This document shows, in pieces, positions 47,526 through 58,559 of a stretch of DNA of 64,000 nt (the stretch's first letter is position 1; each line of letters opens with the position of its first letter). Source of the stretch: Casuarina equisetifolia (Eukaryota > Streptophyta > Magnoliopsida > Fagales > Casuarinaceae); assembly GCA_028551475.1 (NCBI GenBank), contig CM052354.1, positions 10,809,172 through 10,873,171 of the forward strand, read 5' to 3'. The notes beneath the pieces were generated by a model. The model worked only from the letters and a program-made list of their open reading frames with translations. It was not told where the DNA came from and did no database searches. The position numbers were made by a program, and so were the translations under genes.

Positions 47526-48213
47526 GTTAAAGCTACATCTTTTTTCTTCCTTTCTCTATGGAGAAGAGGAACAACATTTGTGCATTGGCCCTGTGCATTG
47601 TACTGGTTGCAATCATTTTGTCATTCTCGGTAGAGTGGGTTTGGATGTAAGTGGTCGCTTTGGATTGAAGTAGATAGCGCAACAAAGGTTTAAAAAAGTT
47701 AAAGCAACATCTTTTTTCTTCCTTTCTTTATGGAGAAGAGAAACAACATTTGTGCATAGGGCCTGTGCATTGTAATAGTTGCAATCATTTTGTCACTCTC
47801 GGTAGAGTGGGTTTGGATGTAAGTGGTCACTTTGGATTAAAGTAGATAGCGCAACAAAGGTTTAAAAAAGTTAAAGCAACATCTTTTTTCTTCCTTTCTC
47901 TATGGAGAAGAGAAACAACATTTGTGCATAGGCCTTGTGCATTGTATTGGTTGCAATCATTTTGTCACTCTCGGTAGAGTGGGTTTGGATGTAAGTGGTC
48001 GCTTTGGATTAAAGTAGATAGCGCAACAAAGGTTTAAAAAAGTTAAAGCAACATTTTTTTTCTTCCTTTCTCTATGGAGAAGAGAAACAACATTTGTGCA
48101 TAGGCCCTGTGCATTGTACTGGTTGCAATCATTTTGTCACTTTCGGTAGAGTGGGTTTGGATGTAAGTGGTCGCTTTGGATTGAAGTAGCCAGCGTAACA
48201 AAGGTTTGAATTC
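47526..48213 (+). repeat. 172-bp tandem repeat, four copies
   Basis: GTTAAAG starts each unit at 47526, 47698, 47870 and 48042, a period of exactly 172 bp. Each unit has an ATCTTTTTTCTTCC-like stretch, TATGGAGAAGAG, CATTTGTGCAT, a GTGCATTGTA..GTTGCAATC segment and CGGTAGAGTGGGTTTGGATG. Units differ at only a few positions. Single diverged copies lie at about 24480-24595 and 34460-34600. It lies exactly at the junction of blocks B and C, and the single copy at 24480 lies at the A/B junction. Confidence 0.95.
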
Positions 48214-49199
48214 TAGTTAAGGCCTAGAGGCTGCAAGATGGAATTCTTGTGTAGAGAGACTTGATTTGGCTTTAATAAAATCCATAAACTAGGAAAAAAA
48301 AGAGAAGAAAAAACTCATCTTGGAATTTGTCACAAAATTTTAGATTAATCAACCAATATATTTAAAATTTTATTATTCTTCATCTTTCATTAAAAAAGAG
48401 TTACAAAAGGATCCAATCGAATAATTAAAGGCCTTAAACACTTTATCTTATATGCCATTTTGTATATTTAAGTGTATCTTTTTTTTTTAATAATTGATTT
48501 TGAAGGAAGGAATTAAGTCTTTTCTAAAATATACTAAAAAAGAAATAGTTATGATTTAAAGAAAAAAGTTTGAAGTGTCATGTGCATGTTGCTACTCAGA
48601 AATTAGAAAAATATTTATTAAGTCTTAACATTAACACATAATTTCACTAGCATTGCAACAATCTCATCCAATGCAATCTACTAATGCCTAAGAGAGCTCT
48701 AGTATCCCATCATCTCAAGTAGTAAAGATTGAATTATATGAATGAAAGAAATTGCTTTAACACCAAGGGTGTTACATTAAATTTGGCAGCCAAATAAGTC
48801 ATAGAAAAGCAACTTCATCGTTATCATGTATTTGACACTCCTAAATTAGTTGCCAAAAAAGTTCCTTTTTTTTTTTTCACAGTTTCAACCTTTTATATTT
48901 GGAATTCTTCATACATACGTGGAAAAAGAAAGAGGCAAGTTTAGGGAATAATATCAAATGAGAACATAATTTGGTGCATTGAAAAGTTTCTCTTGCTTTA
49001 CTCTAGTCTCATTGGAAGCATGTGCTTTTACATCCAATTCTTTATTCTAAGTAGATTGCATATTCTTTTCAACAACAAAAGGAAAAAAAAAAAAAAAAAA
49101 ACTTAAACCCAAGAGTAGAACAAGACCAGCAGAAATACAACTGGTAGAAATAAACTTTACTTTCAATTAAAACTTTAGATAAGGATTGCTAAGGTTAAG
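48214..49199. other. AT-rich spacer of block C
   Basis: Matches 15185-16130 and 28800-29740. There is no gene. Confidence 0.6.
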
Positions 49200-52100
49200 A
49201 AAATATTTCAAAACAACAATCTATCTATATATTTGTCAATGATTTTAAATTAAATTTGCCTCCAATTCTTATTGATAATAAGGACTCCCCAAAAAACCTA
49301 AAATCCAATCACATAAGAGACAATAACAAAGGCATAGAAGATAGGATCATTAATTATTTTGGTCTTTTCCTTTCTGTCATTACTTTGGCCTTTGTTTCCC
49401 AAATCGAGCCCAGTTATCATGGAACAATTTCTTGATAGAGGATTTCCACAAAGTTCTGGATTGCCATTGAAATTTTGCATATCAAAAGTTAAGAATTGTC
49501 TTTCAAAGGGAATTCTTCTAGAAAGATTGTTGTAGGCAATGTTAAATGCAGCTAGAAAACTCAGCGTAACCAACTCATTTGGTATTTCCCCACTCAATTT
49601 GTTATGAGAAAGGTCCAAGCTTTCCACACTTACCAAGTTTTGAAAAGAATTTGGAATGGCACCTATTAGAAAATTATGTGACAAGTTTAAGGAAAAAAGT
49701 TGTGATAATTTTCCTATTTCAAAAGGAATGGAACTTGTCAATTGATTTGAGGATAGGTCAATAGTAGTCATCAATGAGAATGGAACACCTTGAAAAGTAA
49801 TTTTCCTTGTTTTCACTTGTAAGGACATTCTTGGACTAAATAATAAAATTGCTTTGCCAAAAGGACCAATAAACACATGCCTTCGAAATCTATCATATTT
49901 TGAATAAATAGATTCAAGAGGCTCTTTCTAAGATTTAACATTATCAATACACGAAGGAATATTTCCTGAAATGTGATTATTAGAGATACTGAAAACTTGA
50001 ACATTCTTCATTTGACACATTTCTAGTAGTAGTTGACCTTTCAAATGATTTCCACTTAAAAGAATTGCCACCAAGCTAGTACAATCATACAACCACTTAG
50101 GAATAGTTCTTGATAATTGATTATCTTAAGCATCTAAAACTATCAATCTTGGATTATTTAAAATTATAGGTGAGATGATTCCATCAAAGTAATTCCCACT
50201 GAGTTGTAAGTACTCCAAATTTGTCATGTTGGAATCCCTTGGAAGCATTTCTCCTCTCAATTTATTATTTGATAGGTCTAGATACATTAGTGGGATGCTT
50301 CCTCTAGTCAAACTTTGTGGTATTGTCCCAAAAAGCATGTTATTAGAAAGGTCTACCATATTTAAAGAAAGATTGCCAAAGGACCATGGAATTGTGTCTT
50401 GTAATGCATTTGAGGACATGTCAACAAAACATACCAATGGGAAAATATTTCCAATTCTTTTTAGAAGTGGACCTGTGATGGTATTATTAGACATGGCCAA
50501 TATATGAAGTGTTGAAATGATCAGGAGTGCAATCAAGAAAAGAGCCACTTATTTTGTTGTTATCTAAGAACAAATAACTAATATTGGTGTTGAATAGCAA
50601 CCAACAAGGTATGCTTATCTCTATTGAGCTAGAAGATAGGTCTAACACGACCAAGGAAATTTGGGTGGAGATGAAGCTTGGGACAATGTGGCCATACTTT
50701 TGGTTAAGGTTGCAGTGTGCCAAGTCTAGAAAGCCAAGTTGAAATGATGGGACCCACGATGATGACTTAGTTTCAACTTCCAAATTCTCATTGTTTGATA
50801 AGGAAAGTACATGGAGACTTGAAGTGTTGGCAAACATAAAAAATGACAAGACCCCTTCCAATCGATTGTGTGAAACATCAAACTGCCTAATTTTGCTATG
50901 ATTAGAGAATATGGATGAAGGCACATTACCTGTGAGGTGATTACTTGCTAAAAGAATATCTTGAAGATTTTCAAACATCCCAAGACAATGAGGAATATTG
51001 CCTTCCAATGTATTATTAATAAGGTGCAATGTCTGTAGATATCTTAATTTCTTTAGTTCACAAAAGGCTGCAACAAAATAAATTTAACATATTATTTAAA
51101 TAAAGATTTACATTATAAGGAATAAAATTAGAAGTAGCAAGAGGGGCATGCAAATAAATATTTTCTTCTTAAAAAATTTGTATATTGGTTTGACTATTCT
51201 AAATAGAAGAAGTTTAGATTCTTTACTATGTAAAGTAAAACAAGTGATGACATAATTGATGTTGAATACTTAAAAGCATTTTCTACATTAAGATCATAGT
51301 ACTATAGTTGAAAAAAACTAACAAAAGGCAAACAAAAGCCCACTTTGTCTATGATAAAGTTTCAATTATAACATATTTGGAGTAGGTTTAAATTATATAA
51401 TGTATTTAAAATTGAATAAACAAGTATATTAACTATTTCAGAACATGATATTTGAGAAACAACGATCTAAAAAAGTCATACTTTCCACAATTTGGCCAAG
51501 AATTCACGTTAGAAAATATAAGGCGAAATCGGATAAATTAAGTAAAAGTTCTTATGTTCAATTTCGAGACACTCCTTCCCTTCACCGTGTGTGAGTTGTA
51601 ATAAAAAATAAAAGAAAAGTTCTTAAGTTCAAGCCTTCCTCCGATTTGTGCGCCACTAAGCACCAATTCCAGCAGCTCATCAAACAAGGTGAACAAGGTG
51701 ACGTTTGGATACCAGATGCCTGGTGATGCTCATGTTTCCCCTAAATCGATAATGCTAACTCCGCCACCCCCATCATAACACCCAATTCCAAGCGCTTCAC
51801 AACAATCCCGACCGTCCCAATCCTTGAAGGCTAAACCATTTGTCGAGTTTTTGATCTGCAAGAGAGCTTCTCTCTGTTCTTCGCTGCAGCGTTTACAACG
51901 TGCCAATGGAAAAAAACTGATTGTAACCCAAAGTAAAATGACATTCTTAGTAAGAAAAGTCTTCATTTTTAGGAGAAGCGCAAAGATAGCTTGCAATTTT
52001 TGTTTTTGTTGAACTGCGTCTACGACGTGCGTCTTTATATTGTTGCCTTAATAAAACACATAATATGACCACATATGAACAACTGACTCATCGGACACTT

Positions 52101-55100
52101 TTGAGATGACCTCCGAAAAGAAAGTCTTTGTTTTTGCTAAATTAAAAAGCATGGTATATTTTAAATTAGCGTGTTTAACCTATCAAAGTCTTCATTTTTG
52201 TCAATTTGGCGTGTTTAAGGGAACATAAAGTGAAAACCTTGTCAAATTTGTAAGACAAGTGAAAAAAAATAAAAATCTTTCAAATGTGAGAGGTTAGACT
52301 AGGCAAAAGGTGAAGACGTGTGACTCATCAAACACTTTTGAGATGACCTCTATATAGAAAGTCTTTGTTTTTGTTAATTTAAAAAGCATGGCATCTTTTA
52401 AATTGACGTGTTTAACGGAACAAAGGTGAAAAGCTTTAATGAAAAGTCTTTGGAAAAAGAAAGAAAAAAAAAGATCTTTTAAATGTGAAAGGCTAGACTG
52501 GGCAAAAGGTTAAGACGCGTGATGTCCAAACTGCTAGATATAACTAGTCACCACGTTGAATGTATGACTAGGTTACTGCAAAATTCACGCATTTGAGAAA
52601 TATGGAAAGAATATGGATGGAAACCATTATGGATGGAGGCTTCATTCCTTATTGTTCTATTTGGACTTAACAATGCACCTTCAATCTTATAATTTCTTGC
52701 ACTCGAGATCTCCAAAGGAATATCCAAGTAAAAAAGAAAAAAAAAAATTGAAACAGAGTTGGAACACTTCCGAGAGTTTCGTCACCAAGCCTCCGTTTGT
52801 GTTTGAATTCTATTCGATAAAGAAAAAGAAGCTTCAGTGGAGACTGATGTGATTAACGTGTGCGTGTACTCACAGGAGGACTGGTGGAACCACGTCTCTG
52901 TTTGGGAACGTGGAAGTCAGATGAAAGGGTGCGCGTGTAAAAGAGGCTTTGCCGGGAATTATGTATGTGTGCTGCCTAAAGTAATGGCGTGAAGGATGGG
53001 ATTGACTTGAAGGTTGACCGGGAGTGTGAAATGGCGTCGAGGGTGAATTTGTTTGAAAGACGACCAAGACTGCGGAGTGGGCCATTTAGGGTTGATATGA
53101 AGGATGAATGAGAGAGTAGAATAGGGAATGGGGAGTGGCCCATTAAGGATAGCTTTAAAGCAACATGCCCATTGTTTTTTTTTTTTTTCTATTGAATAAT
53201 ACATTTACCAAATTCCTGTACATAAGATGTTAAATTCAAATCTTACTGTCTAAGTCCCTATTAACCTATCACTTAAACTAGCTAACTAGCGACAATAGGA
53301 ATAAGTTCACATATTTTTTTTTTCTCTTGTGTGCAATTTACTTTAGTATACTTTAAATAGGAAATTTCAAGAACATAATGATGAAACTTGAAAGTATAAA
53401 GTTACAAGAAACAAGACCCTAAGATAGACAAATGTAAATTAAAAAAGTTAAAGGATATTGCATAATAGAAGGAAAAAGAAGAAAGGCATAAAGAACAAGA
53501 AAAATATGTAAAGATTAAAAAAAACATAAATAACTAAGATCTTTCTATACAGAATTGGCAATATACCACTTTTGCAGCACTAAGAGGCTGAAATAGACGA
53601 GGTCCAATGAAAATTCAAGAAGGGAAAAAGAGCACCTCGTGGGTGCTGAAATTAGGCCTACGACTTGCATAGTAAAAGATCTGTCAAACCCAACTCTAAT
53701 CTTTCTTTCAATATTGTACGCAATTCTCCTCGAGTACTAGTGCAGTCCTGGTTTTGTTGCGTATAACCATTACAGAGTCTACACAATGTAAATGATAATG
53801 CTTTTGATATTTTATACCATATTTATGTTTCGAGATGGATTTCTTATGAGAAACATTTGAGGCTCTAGCCGGAATTTTAGATCACTAATTATGAAAAAGT
53901 GATTTGGTTTATAAAGACGTAGTTAACCAAAACCTGTTAGGAAATAGAAAAGAATTGCTATATCAGAATGCAACATTCTCACTTGCTAGAATCCTGTAAC
54001 AATATTTCTCAAAAATATGGCAGATGCCCACTACAGACTCCATTGACAAAAGTTAAGGCAGTTGGTCTTATGGAGGACAATATATGACCAGAGTTTTTCT
54101 ATAAATGCTGAACCATCGGAGTTTATTAATAAAGACGAATGGAACTGACCAAAATTTTATCAAGACTCTGATTTCTGTACTGCTTGCAATCAGTTTGTAG
54201 ATCAACAGAATAGGCTCTCGGTAGATGCAAGATCCAGCTCAGTATAGAAAATGGTGTCCAGCCAGGCCTATCTTCATGCAAGATATTGCATGAAGAAATA
54301 AAAGTAAAAATAGTGCAGAAGACATTTTTTGTACATGCGTAAAGACTTGCGGCGAAGCAATAGTGTCAGAACGTAATGGTATGGCTAAGATAATGTTAAA
54401 ACTTATATATATTTGGTATGTAGATAATTAGAAAACTTGAGTTTCCGTTTTAATTTAGTTCTACATTTCCAACATTGTTCACCATTTACCATCATCTCCT
54501 ACAGACGTTCAACTCTTAACTTTTTGATAACAAAACCAAAACATGCAACTTTTGAACTTCTCTCCTCCGCCCAACAATCTTGGTGTATAAATAAAACGAC
54601 GATCAAAAGGCAGATCACAATAAAGAGAAAAGGATATTGGTTACAATTTTCTTTTACATGAACATGCTAAAAATAGAAGAGAAAAGGGTAGCTTTCTACA
54701 TTAAGACGGCATATGCAAACAACAAAGCGAGTCATAATTAGAGTTCTTGTATGGCTGAACTATATGTCATCATACTGCTGTCGAAGCTTTTCCACTATGT
54801 CCATGACAATCATGATCTTAAAGAATGGATCTTCCACACCAGCCAGCTACGACTTGCACACGAGTCGCATCATGGATATATCAAATTCTTTGACTCGCAA
54901 GAATATCCGCGTCAAAGTGTCCCTGTGCAGGTCTACCCAGCTAAGCGTCTTAGTGTGCCAAATGCCATAGTGCACCCTCTTGTTCCTCATCCCTTCATTC
55001 ATTCCCCTCTTACTATTATAGTCCAAAAGTAATTGAACTTATCATGCCAACATGCTTAGATCTTTTAGCATAATAGTTGAGTTTGTTACAATTTTTATTA

Positions 55101-56300
55101 AAGCAAAACCCTATTTTTAGGTTTGAATTATGGAGGGGTAACTTGCAAGAAATGCTAGAATGGAACCATCATGGAGTAGGCTGCTGGGATATTGGATCAG
55201 AAGAGTAGTAAAATGTTATATTTCCAAATTAATTGAACTTACTATGTCAACATACTTAGGCCTAAAATTTGAAAATCTTGTCAAAAAAGAACAAGTTTTT
55301 GGGATTCTATTGTTGGGCACATGTCCTTGCATAACTGGATTTTCTCCCTTCTAATGAGCGCCTGGTTTTTGTTCAGAAAAGACATCATTCTATGGTTTTT
55401 GTCCATGGAAAAATGGGGAACCTACATCTAAAAGGGTTTGTTGTGTGTCATAGTGCTCAAGATCAAGAGCCTTATGGAATTTTCAGGGTTTAAAGGTTTG
55501 TAAAATATAGCCATGCTTCCGTTTTTGGCCTTCAACATCAACAGAGACCACACTTGAGAAGAATAGGAAGGAACAGCAAGGAGAGACGAATGGTCCTAGA
55601 GAGAAGACTTTAATAGATGAAATCGTTCTTAGAGACGATCTGCAAATGGAGATTCGACTCTGTTTGCCGTTAAATCTCTTCTTAGATTGAAATTTGTCTC
55701 GAAACATGTTTGCTCTTGAGCCTTCTCTTTTATTGTTTTTCAGTCTTAAGTTTAACTTCGTTTCCATTAGCAAATCCATTAGTGAGGTCTTACCTCACAG
55801 CAAAGGGAATTGTTGGTGGCAATAGGCCCATGTTACGGGCCTAAATCCGCAGGCCTGGCCCAGGATTTTGAAATTCAGTAATGAGAATACCCCTTTTACT
55901 ATGCAGAAAATCTTTGAGCCTTCTTTAACATTACTGAGCTCCGTCAAACCCCTCTTAAACCTCTTCACATCCTTCACGGTGGCGCTCCTGAACAGCTTTG
56001 CATCTACGTCCCGAACACAATGTGATTTCCACGTCTCCGCAGATCATCTGGCCCGTCGGGCTGGGATGCCCATTGGGCTGGAACCAACAGTACGAGACGA
56101 CTACTTTTGATTATCATCACCATACTATTCTAAGGACTGAATATTTTCTAGTCTTTCAACAAGAATACTAAGATCTTTCGTAATTATCGTCACGCATAAG
56201 TTTTGCAAGATTCAAGATGTCAGCATCTAACAAACGAAATAGACATGTTTGCGGACAGTACATGTGCTGAAAAGCTAATTTTAACTAAGAAATAAGATAT
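48220..56300. repeat. Tandem segmental duplication, partial block C
   Basis: Starts in the spacer downstream of RopGEF (48237 corresponds to about 15185) and continues through an RLP gene, its upstream region, the minisatellite and the following spacer, in the same order as blocks A and B. It has no RopGEF part. The segment 54270-54870, absent from the equivalent place in A and B, is found instead at 24595-25106. Confidence 0.75.
49200..51996 (-). pseudogene. LRR receptor-like protein pseudogene D
   Basis: Same two-exon structure as copy B. Exon 1 (51996 to about 51630) encodes a signal peptide (MKTFLTKNVILLWVTISFFP) and the LRR N-cap (CSEEQREALLQIKN, WDGRDCCEALGI). Exon 2 begins about 51069 after a CAG acceptor (FCELKKLRYLQTLHL), followed by about 15 LRRs, an island, the terminal repeats (SLDLSHNKLSGEIPNEL), the cap (FNIAYNNLSRRIPFE) and a transmembrane segment (FYAFVIVSYVIGF). 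Lesions include a stop late in exon 1 (after IIDLGET), a frameshift near 50520, stops after IVLDA and in the SWKEP stretch, and a stop replacing Trp after VIGF. It is a pseudogene, closely related to A and B. Confidence 0.87.
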
Positions 56301-57856
56301 AATTTTTTATGAAATAAAATATTTTAAATAACATTTAGTTAATATAAAACTTTCACATCACCTTACCAGAAATTTCTTTTTTTTTTATTAATACCCTTTT
56401 AGACAACATGAATTATGAATTTCACATCAAGCTTTGTATTGAAAGATTTTAACTTGTGATATCTAGGTATCTTCTTGATGTTGATGCTATTGTCAAAGAT
56501 GTCCAAAGTTTTGTCATTTGTTGTCTCCTTTCTTTGGAAGATTAGAAAATCACAAGAGCCTTGGAGATAACAAGAGAAAAGTATGGGAGAACAATGTATA
56601 TCTCCATATGTAAATATATATTTAGCTTTCCTATTGTCGTAACATAATTACAACCAACGAACTGAATGACAATTGATTAATTGAATACAGTTTATCAACT
56701 AAGACATAAAGATAGTTGTAATTCTTCAGGTGAACCATAGCTGCTGCATGGGGGAGGGCTGATCTTTAAAGTTCTGTCAAGAAGCCCTATCGTTGATCGA
56801 TTTAGCGTTTGGGCTCACCAAAGACGATGAGCACCAATGCCTGCTACCGGACCCATAGGCCGGTTGATTGAAAGTTTAGTATTAAAGGTTAGAAGGTTTA
56901 TCTTAAAATTTGTAGGCCGACCACTTTCATTGTAGGACAAAATTCCAACATACATTTACTATGCCAGGAAATAATATTCAATTAATGTAGAAAGTTTCTT
57001 TGGCTATTGGCTCGAAAAACTCAGGATAATGCTCTTATACCAATCATTCTACAACTCACAGGCAAAAGGTGGTAAACCTTAGCCATCAGTAAAGTTAGAC
57101 ATGTGGCCAAACACTTCAACTCTAACTTCACTTCTCAGCCCAGCAATTTTGAAGACAAAACCAAAACATATGCAACTGTTGAACTTCACTTCTCAGCCTA
57201 ACAATTTTGGTGTAGAAATAAAAATGACAAACAAAAAGCAAATCACAACTTATATTGGCTGCAATCCTTAGTTACGTAAACGCAAGATATATATTGGTTA
57301 CATTTTTCTTTACAAGAATATGCTACAAATATTAAAGAGAAAAGGATACGCAAACAACAATGAGAGTTGCAATAGAGTTCTGGTATGGCTGAACTATATA
57401 TCATCTTATTCCCCTCGAAGCTTTTCCACTATATACTTGACAATCATGATCTTAAATAATAAATCTTCCACAACGGCCAGTCGTGGAAATATCGAATTCT
57501 TGGACTCGCAAGAATATCAGTGTCAAAATGCCCCTGTGCAGGTCTCCCCAGCTAGCCGTCTCACTGTCCTGCATGCCATAGCGCTCTCGTTCTTATCACT
57601 TCATCCACTCCCTCTCTTTCTTTTCCCAATTCATGCCTGCCATCACGTTAATCTTTTGTTTTCCAAGAAAAGAGGAATGAGTTTTTGGGTTTCTGTTGTT
57701 GGGCAGGTGCCTTTTATAACGGGATTTCCTCCGTTTTAATAAGCGCTTAGATTCTATTCAGGGAAAAATGGGGAAAATGGGGAACCTACATAAAGAGTAA
57801 AATGGGGAACTTACAACAAAAAGGGATTGTTCTGTGACATAGTATGCAAGATCAAA
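51997..57856. other. Spacer of block C and adjoining sequence
   Basis: 51997-52750 is the upstream region of RLP D and includes an internal repeat of its own (52080-52210 resembles 52310-52430). 52870-53110 is the degenerate minisatellite. 53200-53630 matches 33380-33880. 53640-54200 matches 18740-19260. 54270-54870 matches 24595-25106. 54870-55870 is the GC-richer segment. 56400-57100 is single-copy in this window. 57100-57855 is another copy of the 54500-55470 segment. Open frames of 60-140 codons occur, but none resembles a known protein or is conserved between copies. Confidence 0.5.
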
Positions 57857-58559
57857 TGAAAATAATATTAAGAACAAATATGAGGAAGCTAGCAAGAAAT
57901 TGGACTGGGAAAGAGAACAAAAAAACACGAAGCAAGAAATGTGTTTGTAAACAGAGGACTTTAAGTCTATTGTTTACTTGCTTATAGTTTACATCTTACA
58001 CGGCTCTTATATAGCCAACCAACATAACAAAAGATAAAATACAACTTGCATGCCACTTGCATGACAAGACGTCGCCACTAGTCAGGATGCTCATCATCAC
58101 ATAGTGCAGTGCTGCAGGCATTTAAGAGCTCTGTCAAGAGATCAACATAATATTTGCGGGTCCCTCACTTATCCTCCAACTTCAAAGATAGGTGACATGC
58201 TCGAGTCAACTAACTGATATCCCGGTTCCACCATCTCAATGATTCCACCAGCTTGAGACACATTCAGACATTCTTCATCACCACCTTTCTCTTGTCCAGC
58301 ATAGAAGACTTGACCATTGTTAGAGTTATAATAGGACGAAGAGACTATCGACGGTCCAGGTGCAGTTACGTCAAATGGTGAACAAGACCATTGAAAGGTG
58401 GCCCCATAGTCTTCTGGAGGGAGATAACGAGGAGTGATTTCTTCTGAAGAGGCACCAGTACTAACAGTTGCACATAAACCGGAATCCTTCTCAGATGAAC
58501 CAGCTGCTCCAGAGGAGGAGGGTGAAGAAATATTTTCATAAATATTAATACTGTTGATA
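57857..58559 (-). repeat. 3' LTR of the young copia element
   Basis: About 703 bp, about 99.5% identical to 63221-63922. Unusually, the polyprotein frame runs through the polypurine tract into this LTR and stays open for about 125 codons, ending at 58169. Confidence 0.93.
58169..58559 (-). other. LTR-embedded open frame (about 125 codons)
   Basis: Continues the RNase H frame through the polypurine tract. The protein starts INIYENISSPSSSGAAGSS and is Ser/Gly-rich, then has a PPEDYGATFQWSCSPFDV patch and an acidic C-terminus ending SSMSPIFEVGG. The composition and low complexity resemble the tail of a plant transcription factor, but I cannot name a family. The same frame is open in the other LTR (63532-63910). 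It may be a captured host exon or a fortuitous frame. Confidence 0.5.

Larger units (their letters stand above)
25107..47600. repeat. Tandem segmental duplication, block B (with a later copia insertion)
   Basis: The same gene order and orientation as block A, starting within RopGEF intron 1. Shared features include all six downstream RopGEF exons, the RLP gene, the minisatellite, the spacers and a second RLP relic. Block B is longer because of a 5.3-kb copia insertion (41699-47027) and because its second RLP relic is less deleted. Without the insertion it is about 17 kb. Confidence 0.8.

Noticed and set aside
47526-48213. CRISPR-like or centromeric satellite array
   Set aside because: There are only four head-to-tail units without spacers, in plant DNA, and related monomers occur singly nearby. 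It is a local tandem repeat.
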